NCBI GenBank assembly: GCA_009801085.1
Contig: VNWV01000003.1
Span: 372,001-436,000 of the forward strand
From: Lasiodiplodia sp. COLG20
Lineage: Eukaryota; Ascomycota; Dothideomycetes; Botryosphaeriales; Botryosphaeriaceae
Direction: 5' to 3'
DNA: 64,000 bases
Shown: positions 10,301 to 23,432 of the stretch, in pieces
How the letters are laid out: every line of letters starts with the position of its first letter
How positions within the stretch are numbered: the stretch's first letter is position 1
The notes under the pieces: generated by a model
The model's input: only the letters and a program-made list of their open reading frames with translations
Told to the model about the DNA's origin: nothing
Databases searched by the model: none
Position numbers and translations under genes: made by a program

Positions 10301-12849
10301 GACACCATTGACGCCGACGGCGGCACGGCACGGCACGGCGATTCCACCAAATCCATAGCGCGCCGTCGATCAGGCCGTTAGTCGACGGGGCTGAGAGGAT
10401 CTCGCTTCTTGCGATCGGGTACCGGAATAACAATTCGAGACGACTGGGCAAGAGTAGGCGACCCCCCATAGCGCTTACACGTCGTCCTCTTTGTCTAATC
10501 GGGGTACCCTAACGGCTGCCCTAAACTCTGAGGAAGGAAGGGAGGAAGTCACTGCTATTGTTAGACATGAATCATGTACATCGGCTCGCCCGAACATTTG
10601 CTAGTCTTTATCTCTTTGTTCCGACGTCAACCACGTTGTAATTGCTGTCAACAGCGAGGGGGGTTTCCACGGTGTAGCGCACCACCAGTTTCCCAACGTC
10701 TAGACCCTGACTCTACCACCGTCGTGGGCCAGCCCGTTGTGGCCGAGAATCACATGTCCAATACCAAGACCCAATACATTGCGGGACCGATCTGGTGAAA
10801 GAAGGCGTGATTTGAATCCATCATGTGCGAGTAGTCCTTGTTTCTGCTACTCGGCGATCTCTTAGCAGTTACACAGGCACATTTAGTTTATCATCTTCCC
10901 CCTGTCATTATCGTTAGGGCTATGGGTAGCGGGGCCGATTGAACCCTGCCTCTTCACAGGGCAGAACGCAGGGATGGACAACCTGCTTCTGCGTTATCTA
11001 TTAGCCATTTGCGGTATGCCGAGCGCCCAACCACCACACGCGCTCTCTCTCTTTTATCATTATTATCAATCACCCTATTACCTACACGAGAAGGGGGACC
11101 GTAGCTGTTTTATCTTTCCGTTTGAGACGACCGGGTAAGCAGGGGGGGCCAAGTCAGTGGCTTGCCGCCACGCGATCGTATTCCGGAGCGGTGGGTGAGC
11201 GTGTGCATGGACGCGGCTACGGCCGTGGGGAAAAACCCGGTGGCGGCGATGGCGTACGTACAAATCTGTTCATTTTGGCCCGTATACCGGAGGCATCTCC
11301 TCTCTTCAACGAGAAGGCGCGGACGAGCGGATGGGACGGAGGCGCCCCGCCACGCGTTTTTCGTCTACCCAGCCGGGGCGGAGAGTATGTCTATATGCGG
11401 ATGTCTGTATGTAGTCGTCATGCAATAGCGAAGGAACTCTTCACATGAACTCTTTCACATACGCAATAGCTTCCCCTCCCCAACGGCGGGTAAAACGCTT
11501 CCTACGTTCCATCGGCCATGGCCGCTTCTGGGTGCAAGGAGGTTCGGACAAGCTCACGAGTCGTGCTACGCTGCAGCCGGGACAATGAGTTGTGTGATGA
11601 CCTGATTATTTAGCCAAGCGCGCTATACACCAAGTCATGCAATAGCGGCATCAAAACCTCACCGCGACGGTAATGACCTTCATGAAAGGCACAAGAGCAT
11701 CGACGAAGATCACACGCACAACGACGAGAAGCGAACTGCTAGTCAGGCACACGCAAGCCGAAACCAGTCGGATTCTGTGGGTATTTGTGGGGTGATTTAG
11801 GAGTGCGGAGTCAAACATGCAAGGGACGCGACGCGCCGATCGTCTTATAGCTATAGCTGTCTCTACTATACATCATCTCGCCATGCATGACAGGACGTCT
11901 ATTGCAGTAGTTCCGACGTGAATGAGATTAAAGAGTGCGAATCAGTGTCAATAGTGCACACGCACGACATATCGAGTAAGGGAGGAATTCAACGACAGCA
12001 AGGATCGCCTGCATTATCTTCGTTGTAAAAAAAAAAAAAAAAAACGAGGGCAACTACCACTATCTAAGGTGCTCGAGGGGTATGTAGCAAGACGGACACG
12101 CAGCAGAGAACAAAACACAAAAAAGGGAAAGCTAGCGATCAGCAATGTGCAACGCAAGAGCTATGCAGGCAGCGGGCAATACTCTAGCGGGGTCTGAAGG
12201 GTTGGGTACGCTCCAGAATCGATCGTTGCGGGGCAAAACAAGAGAACCAATGGGAGCAATTAAGCAAAGCAGACAAGTCCAAAAGCAAATCAAACCATCG
12301 CAAGCCTCCTAAACAAAAAGGCCCAAATCGTTCCCTCTCTCCCACACATTCTCGACCTGTGCGTCTGCCGTTTCAAGAAGAATTTCTTGGGGGGTATTTC
12401 TCTCTTCTCTGAAATGAGTGACAGGACACAAAGGAAATGTTCCGCGAAGGACTCTCGATCCAGACCGCCAGTTCAACTAATCCAAAAAACAAAGCCATCT
12501 CATCCACAATAGAGCCTTGCGGGCCTAGTAGAATAGGAGGGGATACCGGAAATAGAGTGGGTGAAAAGGATGTCGTGAAGGCAAACGCAAATGTAAAAGG
12601 GAGAACTCTCGCCAGACTGTCAATTTATCAAATCGCGACCGTGTCCTCAGCATGAGCAGTATTGACCCACGTCAACAAAAAGTCATTTACGTAGAAAGAC
12701 ATGTGCAAGAAAGGGAAAAAAGGGGCAGGGGTGGTGATGTGACCGTTGAAAAAAGTGCGCGACTAGTCGTAAGGTGAGAAGAGATTTAACGCCGTCGGAA
12801 GAGGCAGATGGGAGTCGTAACGCGGAGTCGTGAACAAGAGAGCTGGTGC
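7371..12849. other. Gene-poor 5.5-kb stretch
   Basis: No gene can be supported. Two short ATG-led stretches end exactly at good donor sites: 9255-9358 (then GTACGC) and 9966-10080 (then GTACGT, preceded by a pyrimidine-rich leader ending tccttctaac). They could be first exons or uORF-like exons of unrecognised transcripts, but no convincing downstream exon is visible. The last ~800 bp (12030-12849) is presumably the 3' UTR and terminator of the kinesin gene. Most ORFs here are short and without domains. Confidence 0.45.
12027..12044 (+). repeat. Poly(A) tract, 18 nt
   Basis: An uninterrupted run of 18 A on the plus strand, about 0.8 kb past the kinesin stop codon (T18 on the coding strand). 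It is a simple homopolymer and likely length-variable. Confidence 0.9.
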
Positions 12850-15800
12850 TTAGAAGCAGTTGAGCGCGCTCTTCTTCTTCTTCTTGTTGGCCTGGTTCAG
12901 CGCAGCCATGCGTGCTTCGAGGTGCGCACGCTCGGCTTCAACCCTCATGCGCGCGTTGCGCTCTTCCTCGACTGCCTGGAGCGAGTAGCGGTTCTTGCTC
13001 TGCTCCTGCTTCATGACGTTAAGTTCTTCCTCGAGACCAGCGCACTTCTTCTTCCACGTGTCCATCTCGTTCTTGACCTTGGTGCTAGACGCCTCCAGGT
13101 CGGTAAGCGCCTCCTCCAGAGTTGCAGTAAGCTGCTTCTCGGCAAACAGGTGCTTCTCGATGGTTCGGATACGGGCCTCTTGGTCCTCGACAAGCTGCGC
13201 CTGAGCAATATCCTTGCTCTGGTGCCTTGACGCGGGTGGCGACGAGGGAATCGCATTGGGACCGCCAGGCGGCGGCGGCGATCCAGGGAGAGGGGGCAAG
13301 GGGATAGCCGGAGGCGGCGAAGGCAAGCTGGTATGGGAAGCAGACTTGCGCAGATTGGAAGAATCCTTGGAGTCGGAGCGTTGGAGGGCCGAGTGCGGAT
13401 CCAGGGACTCACGGTTAGAAACTCTCTTGGCACCACCGAGCTGAGCCTGTACGCTACTGTTAACCTGAAGGGCACTGCAATCCGTAAATATGGGTTGAAA
13501 CTTACCTCGAGATCGGCAATCTTCTTCCTGGACTCATCGAGCTCCTTCTCCATGTCACTCTTGGCGGCAACAGCCTCTTCGAGCTGGAATTGGCGCTCGG
13601 TCTGAAGAGCAGACAGACGGTTGTTGGCCGCCTGGTGCTGATCGTAGTTGGAGTTGAGCTGATCCTCAAGCTCTTCCACGAGACGAGAGCTCTTCCTTTC
13701 CTTGTCGCTGATCTTCTCGAGTTCTTTGAGCGTCTCCTCGTTGATCAACTTCAGCTCGCCAACCTTGCTCTCCAGATCGGCAACGTTAGCCCGAGCCTTC
13801 TCCAGCTCCTCTCTAGCAGTAGCAAGCTCAGCGGTAGCAGCATCGTGCTTCTCGAGCAACTCCTTCCGTTCCTCAATGAGCCTCTCGATATGGCTTTGCA
13901 CATTGGTAGCATCGGTTTCTTCGTTGAGTGCTGCGGAAATGCTCTGGACAAGAGTGACCATGCCTTGGTGCGACCTCTCCAACTCGGCCTCATGCTCAGT
14001 CTGCAGCTTGGAAATTTGTTCCTGGAGGGCGGCAGCGGCTTCTTGGTGCTCAGCCAACTGCGTCTCGAGTTGGCTGTTCACCTGTGCCAGCTCTTGGGCA
14101 TGAGTCTCGCGGAGGGTATCAAGACCCTGCTGGTGAAGCGCAACAGCAGCCTTGTGCTCCTCAAGCTGTCTCTCCAGGTTAGCGACCAAACCACGGTGAG
14201 TAGTCAATTCCTTCGCCGTAAGCTCCCTGTCGCCAGTTTCCGACTCAACCTGGTGCAGAATCCTGGCATGAGACTCCTCGAGCTCTGCCAAGCGGTTAGC
14301 ACTGGCTGCAGCAGCGGCCTTGTGGTCGTCAATCTCCTTCTTGAGGCTCTCGACATCCGCGGCCGCAGCGTCGGATTGGCCGATGCGCTCCTCTGCGATT
14401 CTCAAAGCCTCCTCGAGTTCCTTGATGGTGGCTTGAAGCTCATTCTCGGACGCACGCATCGAGGTAATGGTCGAATCGTACTTGGTCTGCCACTGCACAA
14501 CCTCCCGCTGCAGAACAGCGATCTGTTGAGTAGCCTCGTCCTGAGTAAGATCTTCTCTGGAAACCTTGGGGCTGAGACCAGGGCCAGGAGAATCAGGGAA
14601 GTCTCCGGGAATGTCGTGGCTGGGCTCAGCGGCGCCATCGCCAGAGCTGCTGATCCTGATCGAAGGAGAACGAGGAGCACCCAAAGCCGTCCTCAAACTC
14701 TCAATCTGTTCGAGAAGCTCCTGCTCGCGAGAAGCGTGGGACTCCTGCATCTGCTTGACTTGGGCCTCGGATTCCAAAAGCTGATCGCGCATCTGAGCAA
14801 CCGCAGTGATGTCGAGAGGAGAGGACTTCAAACTGGATCTCTCACGGGTGAGGCCGGAGATGATGGTCATCTTTCCTTCCATTTCCTTGCGGACCTGGGC
14901 CATGTCGGTTTCAAGCGCGACAACGCGTTCCTTGGCAGAATGAAGATCCGTCATGATGGTATTCAGGTTCATCTCGAAAGTCTGGATCGCCTCCGGCTCG
15001 TTCTCCAGGTGGTCCAAAGCAATGCTTCGCAGTGCAGTGAACGAGCGGTTGGCGCGGTCTACGGCAACGATGTTCTGGCTGGACTTCCGGCGAATGACGT
15101 GGGCCGAGGGAGAGTCCGGACGAGCGAGCTGAACAGCCCTCTGAACCTCGCCCTTCAACTCGTCGACGTACTTGAGAGTTTCTTGGTGATCCTTCTCTAG
15201 CTGCGCATAGCGGTGGGACAACTCGGCCATGTTCTCTTCCTTCTCCTCATGTAACTTCTTGAGCTTTGCCATCTCGTGGGCGAGAGCGTCGTCCTGAGGC
15301 ACGACGCTGTCTTCTTCAGCAATTTCTGCCTCTGAACCCTTTTGAGCGGTCTCAGCATCAGAAGTTGCCGATGTATGAAAGGAGTCTCTCGGATTTGAGG
15401 ACTCCCCAAGCAAGGACAATTCCGATGATAAGGTACGCGAGGATGAAGGTTGTCCATCCTCTTTGATCTCGTTGATCCCGTTCACCCCCGCGTGCGCTAA
15501 AAAAGAATCTGGTCCAGCAGAAGAAATAGAAGTACGTTTGTCCGTACGAGCCTCGTCAACAGCTTCCTGAAGCTCAGCCAAGGTGTTCAAAGCGGCCTGG
15601 TATTTTCTTTGAAGATCGTCAAAGTCATGAACAGTCGTCTCGTGTTCAACACGAAGGTCGAATAGTTCCTGCGTCACAGCCTCAAGCTTGTCGTTGACGA
15701 AGTTGGTTTGCTCAGGGCTCTGAGGTGTCTCATCAATCGTGGGAGGGACCTCAACCGTGGTGTTTTTGATGTCGTCAGAAGCCGTCGCGCTAGATGGCTC

Positions 15801-18184
15801 GGGTGACGGGCTACCGGAGCGCTCCACCTCGTGCTCAGCCTCCTCCTCGATGTCCTCGTTTCTCGCGCCCTTGGAATGGCCGTTGGTCAGAACTTGTTCG
15901 GCAGGCTTGTTCTCCTTGTTGATGTTATCAAGCTCATAGAGAAGGTTGTCAAGCTTGCCGATGCTGCGCTGACGCTCAATGACATGCTCCAGACGCTCGA
16001 TCTCCCTTTGCATCAGCTCGTGGTCCTGCTCAGCTTCGGCGAGGCGCTCTTCCAAAGTGGAAATGTACTCCTCGCAGTTCTGCTCGTTCTCACGTGCCCT
16101 GTTGATCTCCTTGCGCAGATCTTGGATGATCGCCGTCTGCTTCTCCTCTCCAGAGGTGATGCCATCAACCTTGGACTCCAGGTCTTTGAGGTAGCTCTCA
16201 TTGCTGGCCTCACGGTCCGCGTACTTCTGGATGCGCGTCTGCAGTTGTTGGTTGAGGCTCTCCATGTAGGCAATTTTGGTCTCCTTCTCGAGCAGGCTGC
16301 TCTCACTCGTAGAAAGCGAGGACCGCGTAGTCGACAGGGAAGCCTCGAGGCTTTGGATTGTCTTCTCGTACTCCATCACAACCTGCTGGACGGCCTCGGC
16401 AAATGAGTTTGAACGGTTAAGTCTCTCCATGGCGGTCTCTCCAAGAGCGTCAGAAAGGCCAGAAGCATCTGAAGCGTCAGCGTCGCGGGCCTTTGTGAAT
16501 TCAGAGATAAAGTTCGCGTGGCGCTGACTCAATGCGTTGTAGTTTTCTTGGAGGTCCAGAAGCTGGTTTTGGAGTTCCATTTCGCGCTCGGCGGACCGCT
16601 CTGCTCTTTCCTTGGGCACAATTTCCTTGCGGCCAGTGCGTTCCGACAACCTTATCTGGTCACGCAAGAAGGAAACCTCAGCCCGCAGGCGCTCGATAAT
16701 AGCCTTTGCGTCACCTTCATCGGCGCTCTGTTGGATTTGCGGTTTACTCTGGATGGCACGAGCACGCTGAGCGTACTGAACGGTATTGAGAGTCTCGCTC
16801 AAGTGGAACTCGGCAGGGTTCACACAGGCCACCATGTAGGTGATGGCATTGCCACCGAGAGAGTCTTGGAGCAGACGGGTGAGCTTCGAGTCTCTGTACG
16901 AGACGTGTGATCCTGAACGTTGCGAAAGCTGCGAGATGACCTTTCCTAAACTTGCCAGACCGGCGTTGATGGAAATACCTTCCCTCGCTCTCGCGCCTTC
17001 GGCTCCGGTGTTTTTCAACCTTTCACTACCTGCAAGATCGACGAAATGCAGCTTGCTATCCACCGTCACCATACTGTCTGAGCCAGACATTGCCTCAAGC
17101 GGCATCGATCTCCGCTTGTCTTGCACAGACATTTGCCCAGTGGCAGACCTGCTCTTCTTCTGCACGAGGTTCAAGCTGAAGACGGCGTGCGAGCGGGAAG
17201 ATTGCGAGTTGACCGCGGTGGCGTCCGTTTGACGAATGGAGGAGCCAAAGTTCAAGGCATGGAGCAGGTCGTCGATGGAGTTAATGGTCATCTGTTGGAG
17301 GCCAGTAAGGATAATTCTGCCCTTAGGATCCTCCCGAATCGTGACCTGGGCTCTTTCATACTGGGGCACGTCGGCCGGGACCAAGAGATCACGGAGCTGC
17401 TCATTATAGATTTCCACGTAGGAGGCTTTCAGTTGCCAATTCTTTTCTGCAGGTTTCGCGCCAGGCAGACCAATGGTAGAATACCGCGTGGGTGCCCGGA
17501 GTCCTGAACCACCGGCGGTGGGCGTGGAATGACCTGTTAAAACTTCGAATAGTAATCTTGCCGCGCGAGGAACAACACCTGGAAACCTCGTTAGTCATGG
17601 ATACCCTGACTTTGCGCCGCAAGTCCAACATACCCATGGCGGCCGGATCTTCCTGTTGTGCTGGGCCCGAAGTACCCATGGTGTACGACTTTCCAGCACC
17701 AGACTGGCCGTATGCCAGAATCGAGACATTGTAACCCTGCACAAAAGCATTTACACTCTCGCTCAAATACTCCCAAACGCCGGCTTGGTCCACATTCTCG
17801 CCAAAGACGCGATCGAAGACGAACAACTTCTTTCCTTGTTGAGAGTCGACAGCAATTGTCGTGTCAGTGCTAACCTGGCATGCGCTGTTGCGAAATCTTT
17901 GCGGGATGAGCTCATAGTTAGGATCGCCGGGCTTGAGCGGAGGGCGGACGCGAATGGCTGCGGGGCGCGTTGTGTTAGCAATTCGGACGCGGGTTGACGC
18001 GCCGGGATGGAGTGTACACACCAACTTTGACAGCGGTTTTGCTGTCCTCGTCCGAAGCCCTGCTGCCGGTGCCGGCGCGGCTGCTCATGCTCATGCGACT
18101 GCTCGAGCGATTTGGGCGCATCATGGCGCTCATGGGGCGCTGCATGCCGCTGGCGGGCGAGCCGGGCGGAGAGGTGATCTCCAT
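12850..18184 (-). CDS. Kinesin with long coiled-coil tail, kinesin-4/KIF21-like
   Basis: Plus-end microtubule motor by family. Four exons give 1718 residues: 18184-18022, 17957-17634, 17578-13506 and 13446-12850. The introns are 17958-18021, 17579-17633 (branch CTAAC, TTTCCAG) and 13447-13505 (GTAAGT...ACAG). A Ser/Arg-rich N-terminus precedes the motor, which starts AIRVRPPLKPGDPNYEL. It has the P-loop GQSGAGKS, switch I NSQSSRSH and switch II DLAGSE. Neck and stalk are almost continuous heptad coiled coil for about 1200 residues. Near the C-terminus come a proline-rich segment (SLPSPPPAIPLPPLPGSP), another coiled coil and a basic end (NKKKKKSALNCF). Splicing of intron 2 restores GVVPRAARLLFEVL and YVEIYNEQLRDLL, typical motor motifs. 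Total length and the N-terminal motor suggest the kinesin-4/KIF21 class, but subfamily assignment is uncertain; kinesin-7 is an alternative. Confidence 0.88.
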
Positions 18185-21100
18185 GGTCCCGGGGTTGCCG
18201 TCGGCGGAGCGGTGGTGTGGTGTTGAGGGCAGGGCGCAGAAGTTGTTGTTCTTACGTGGGCCTGCCGAGGCGCCGAAGGCCAGGTTCAAGATCCGGAGCG
18301 CAGGGCGAGGGCGGTACTACTGGCGGCGAACATGCGCAGAAGGTCGGCGGCACGGCAGATGCGCGATCTGTGCGACGGATGCGGTGGTTCGCGGCGCGCT
18401 CAGCATGGACCGAAGGCGCGGGCTCGAGGATGTGTGTTGTTGCGGGCGATATTCGCAGACAGGTCCCGCGTGCGCTGGCGGCGACTGGCCGGGTGCTTTT
18501 GAATTTGGTGCCTGGGGTTGCGTCCCAGGGTCGGCTGGCCTTTCAGGGGGCTTTGGCAGGGCAGGGACCGTTGGCGTTAGGCCGGAAGATAGGAGAACCA
18601 AGGCGCGCTCGCTGTCCGTCGGCGCTGGCTGACGGCTCTACTCTGCAAAGGGAGGGACTGCAGGGGCGGCGTCGGGGCTGTGGTTTCAGACAGGCCGGCG
18701 AAGTTCTCTGCCAGAGACGAGTTCTGCAGCGCAGAAGGCGCCTACGACGTAGCTGATGAAGCAAAGCACACGCGCGCGGGCGCAAAGCAGCACGGCGCAC
18801 GCTCTCTCGCTTTGGTGGTCCCTGTCCCGGAAGATGGGCTCCCGCTACTGTGCGATCCTAGCGTACCGCGCACGTTGGACGCTTTGCACGCATTTCTTTT
18901 CGCGTGGGCTGATTGCGTCTTTGCCCGCCGAATATCCAGTGGTCCCCCGCCGCCGCCGGAAGGCTGCACTGCCTCGTGCTGCTGATGCTGCTGCTGCCAC
19001 GGTTGGACATGCGCAGCGCGTCCGTGGGTCGGCATGGCTGCTGGCACACGTCGTCCCCCGCATAAGGCAGCAGGAACAGCCGCTAGCGATGCAGGAGCGG
19101 ATGCGCGTCTAGGCAGGCACGCGCCGGCGCCTCCCTCTGCACGCTGTCAATCGCGCTTCTGCTCCCTCCGCTTCCGCCGTTTCTCCGCGCACATCTCCAT
19201 CCAGTCGCGCCCCGTTTGATGCGCGCCGTCATTTCACGCTCCGGAGACGCGCTCCCAAAGGGCAAAGACTGGCGATTATTGCGGCTGCCCATCATCACCT
19301 CCGAGACCCCATTCGGGCCCGCGCAGAGTCATGTTGTCGAAGCGTCGCCCATTTTTGGAGATCACCGGTCTGAAACGTCGTCGCCGCGCCACCAGGAGGC
19401 CCCCGCCCGTCGCGAGCCCAGGGCGCTCGAGACGATCTGCGTGCTGGCGACAACTCCCACTGTCAGGGGTGCACTGCTCGCCAAATGTGCTCTCGTCATG
19501 TCCATCCCATGCCATCGCGATCTCCCCCTCCGCCTCGCGTGCGCCAGCGCCAGATCCAGCCGCGCTACGCCATCTCTCTCGAGTCAGCCATGGCAATGTA
19601 TAGCGCCTGCCTGGAGCCCAGAGAAGCAGCAGTGCCGACAGCCAGACATGTCCGGAGGCACGACTAAATAAGCTTCTGCGGCTGGGCCCCGACAGGCGCT
19701 GCGACCACATCGTACATTTTGCCGACGCGGCGTCGACAGGCGAGCTTCTCATCTCCCGCTCATACAATAGCGTCGTCCCACCAGGCGTGCTGTCCAGCGC
19801 GCGCCCTCGGAATGTCTTCCGGACACAAGCTAGAGCACTGAACACGTCAAAAGTTTTGGGATATGACTTGTAACACCGGGATGCTTTACGCCGTGGCGTG
19901 TGAGCTGGCAGACGACGCCGCTGAGCGTTGCGTAAGCCTTCGGCGCCCGACGCGTTCCAAACACTGAAGAATGATCTGCGAATGTGCAACGAGCCAAGGG
20001 CTTTACTTTTTTTTCTCGGACTTTTTTAAGTAAACGTGCGCCACACGCAGGCTTTTCCATGCGCCTCAACCGGGATGGTAAGTCCCGAGATGGCGCAATG
20101 CGTATGCTTTCAAGCATGAACGAGATCTGAAACCGTATGTTTGGACTGACGCACGCCTCGACTGACTTTTTAAGATTTGTCCTGCTCTAGATGGGCGATT
20201 CCCGTCTTCCATCGAACCATATTATTCCCGCAGTCTTGCGAAACATTCGGCTTACGGTCCATTCTAGAAGCCACCCACCATTTTGTGGCGGGCGTGTTCG
20301 TTAGCTGGACGCCGGCGACACTCTAGTTGCCGCTCGCATACCTTTCCGAAGCTACCGAGTAGAGCTCAAGCCTTCAATTCCCGCAAGGGCCAGTAGTTTG
20401 GCCAGTAAGCAGCCGGACTGGAGTGTACATTTGGTAGCGCCGCATCTTCTGCGGACAGAAAGTCCCGCACTAGAAGATCGGGCTCCGCTTCCATGCTTCC
20501 CCGGAGAGTCTAATGTAAACGGCGGCTACTATCGTATGTCATCAGGGGCACGGCGAGCCGATTATCCGGTTCAACTTGACCCAGATACGTGGAGAATGTG
20601 TCTATGATCTGGCTTCTAGAAGAAACTAGGTTTCACTGTTTCAGATTACCTGCTACAGATCTGTACGCTTGGAGGTGGAATGTTCCGTTTCACAGACTCA
20701 TCGGACTGGCCCTCCCTGGGAGAATGTCTAGCGGTGAGTCAATAAGAGCAGCATTCCTTAGTTCCAGGTTCAGCAGTTGCTTTGATATTCCTTCTGTGAT
20801 CGTCAAGCATGAAGGCCCTATCAGGTCCCCACTCATGACCAAGTCTGGCGTATGGTTGCTGAGAAGATTACCAGCTCCTTCACGTAATCAAGTTCAACTG
20901 CAGATCCGGATTTAACGAAAAGTGCTCATGCAGATGATATGCTCTCTAGATTCTTCTTTTCGGCAACCAGCCATTAGATATCTCAGAATGATGATAAGGG
21001 AAGAAAACAGAAAGGTAATCATCCGAGACCAGGGCCACTCCATTTCAATTGCTCCCTCTTCTCAGCCATGGAAATAAGCAAAGCAGTAAGAGGATACATT

Positions 21101-21216
21101 CGCATAACGCAGCATAGCATGCTGCCTCAAAAAGGAAAAGCGCCGTGTTTTTGCAATGCGAGCTCTCTCGACTCGACAAGACCCCTCAAAGCCCATTCGC
21201 CTTGAAACAGACCCTC
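18185..21216. other. Intergenic, upstream of kinesin gene
   Basis: Three kilobases without a supportable gene. The part 18185-19700 is GC-rich and full of overlapping open frames on both strands with Arg/Ala-rich, domain-free translations. Beyond 20100 the composition becomes more balanced and frames are short. It should contain the kinesin promoter (near 18185-18700) and the 3' UTR of the Iec1-like gene (20900-21216). Confidence 0.5.
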
Positions 21217-22665
21217 TCACGGGCCACCGCCAACGCCTATGCCCAGGTTTTCTGGTCTCTGTTCTACAACTGGGTCGCCAGCGGCATCGAACCTGTGAGC
21301 ACCCGCCATGCCCGTCAGGGCGCCCGCAGCCTCGAGCCCCTCCTTTTCCCTCGTCTTCTCCACAGGAACTATGTCCCGCCAGTTAGGCTTGGGCTGCACG
21401 TCTAATGTCTTGCCGACCTTGACGTCTTCCCTCAACATCTCGCGGAAGACGGTTGCGCTGGCACTGTCCTCATTCAACAGGCGGTCGACACGCTCCATGC
21501 GGCCGAATTCAGCCTCCATGACGTTCTCGAGCGTCAGCTCCTTAGCCATCCACTCGTCCTTACGGGCCTTCTCCAGCGCATCGACCTCAGCCTTCAGCTC
21601 CTCGCCTTCCGCCGTCGCCCACTGTATCTGTCGAGTCAGCAGTCGCAGCAGATCCGGCGCTGACAAGCTCATCTCCTCTTTCGTGAATTGTATGTCATGC
21701 GGGAACTTGCGGGTGAGCGGACTGTGCGGGATGGTGGGGTCGAGGGGCCGGTAGATGACGTTGTTGTGCTCGTACTCGTTCTCGACGGGCGGTGGCGGCT
21801 GCTGTTGGCCCGCGCCTTGAGAGTGCGGTGATGCGGGCATCGGTGAGCCGGGCTTGTCGGTGCCATTGTTCTTGAAGACCAACCGCAGCCGCTGATTCTT
21901 GTTCGACGGGTTAGAGGAGTGATGCTTAGGAACAGGGTCCGAGGGCCGTAGCGCTTCCGTTTCGTGCACGGTACGCATATGCTTTGCCAAAGCGTCGGAT
22001 CGCGTAAAAGCACGATCGCATTCTATGTAGGTCGTTAGGGACTAGTTTCACTATGGCATAGCCTGAGGCAATGGCTGAGGACATGGCGAAGGTGGTAGCA
22101 GCAACTTACCTGGCAAAGTGCAGTAGAAGGGCTTTTCTCTGGTATGGCTGCGCATGTGGGCCCTCAGGGCGTAACCACTGGCATGCGGAATGCCTTTGCG
22201 CGCGCAGTCCGTCCACTCGCACGAGTACTTCTTCTGGCGGGTGCCGATGTGATCATCGTGCAAGTGATCGACCAGCTTGTCCATGTTTCCCAGGTCGCCG
22301 GCCTCGCATCCTTCCCATTTGCAGACAGTGACTTGCTCTTGGCCGAAGCTCTCTTCCTCTTGCAGCCCGCCGCCGCCGCCGCCACTGTAGCCATGGTGCG
22401 GCGAGGCTGGCACGCTGCCGTCCGTGTCCTCGGAAATATAGATGTCGGCGTCGGCGTCAGGCTGCGGTGCTTCGGGAGTCGCGCCACGGAAGTTTGCGAG
22501 TCCAGACGAGGGGCCGGCGCCGGTGCGCTGGCGCTTCGACGGGCGCGTGCTATCGTGGTCGGCGTCGTTGTACGTGTCGACGCTCAAGGAGCGGTCCTCG
22601 GTCTTGACCTCCTCTTGGAACTCGTCGGAGGACAGCTCTGAGAGGGGCGATCCAGGCGATTCCAT
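21217..22665 (-). CDS. C2H2 zinc finger protein, Iec1/YY1-like INO80 subunit
   Basis: Two exons, 22665-22110 and 22022-21217, give 453 residues; the intron is 22023-22109 (GTAAGT...ATAG, phase 1). Three GLI/Zic-style fingers lie at about residues 115-205. Finger 1 is CKWEGC...HLHDDH, finger 2 is CEWTDC...HMRSH, finger 3 is CTLPEC...HMRTVH, and the intron falls inside finger 3 so that splicing restores ECDRAFTRSDALAKH. The N-terminus is acidic and Ser-rich (SPLSELSSDEF). The C-terminal half is helical and charged (LLRLLTRQIQWATAEGEELK). This arrangement matches the fission yeast Iec1 type, a YY1-like subunit of the INO80 nucleosome-remodelling complex. A plain transcription-factor role is the alternative. 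Fingers are certain; the complex membership is by resemblance. Confidence 0.85.
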
Positions 22666-23432
22666 GGTGGCGAGGGCGCGGGGTGGCCGTCGAAGGGTGG
22701 GTTGATGATGATGGCTACGGGAAAGGGACGGCGACGAGCGGCCATGGTGTTGAGCTGAGCTCGAGCTAGCTGGGCTTTGCCGCGCGCACCTGCCCAGCGC
22801 TTCGGGGGAGGGCCCTCAGACCTGGCTTGCCGTGGCCCGAGTGTCGTGCGCTCCATCTGCCAATGGGCGGCCACGATAAAAGCTGGTGCGGCGCGGAACA
22901 GCGCCCACTTCCGCACTTGCCCCGGCTTAAATTCTCGAGGCCACCGAACTCTGTCACGTCACTCCGCTTCCTCACCCGCACCTCGAAGCTGCACTAAGCT
23001 CATCCGCACTAGAACGAAGCACCCGCCGAGATTCAATGATCTGATCTTGTAACGGCTAAGGCCACTTATGGTTCCACGCGTACGCGATGCCTGCAGCGTT
23101 GCGCTGAGAAGAGGACGTTTGCTCCGAAAATCATGCAACAGTTTTCGAGTTCTAAATTCAACTGACGTGGTACAGCTTAGAAAAGGTTCGTTCTACACTC
23201 ACTTCACTACCCTTCCTCGTAAACCCCTCGAGTGATGACAGAAAGAATTCTGCAATCCTGATGGAGTCCTCCTTCGGGAGTGGTACCAAATGGTGATTAA
23301 TTCTACACTTGATCTGACAATCATTACACACAAACACGTATACTCTACTGGTGATGCATTGGCAACCAGCTGACGCCGTTCTTGATTTAGGTAATCTACT
23401 ATGGATTTCAACAACTAGCACTTGTCAAGCAC
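22666..23432. other. Intergenic between Iec1-like and aldo-keto reductase genes
   Basis: The first ~350 bp upstream of the Iec1-like ATG is GC-rich and should hold its promoter. The rest includes the 3' UTR of the aldo-keto reductase gene. No gene, repeat or RNA is evident. Confidence 0.5.

Noticed and set aside
12850..12865. CaaX prenylation box at the kinesin C-terminus
   Set aside because: The Cys is second from the end, not fourth; no prenyl motif is formed.
13590..15200. 536-codon plus-strand ORF opposite the kinesin
   Set aside because: Mirror of the coiled-coil coding strand (Leu-rich antisense of Glu/Lys codons); no start context or domain.
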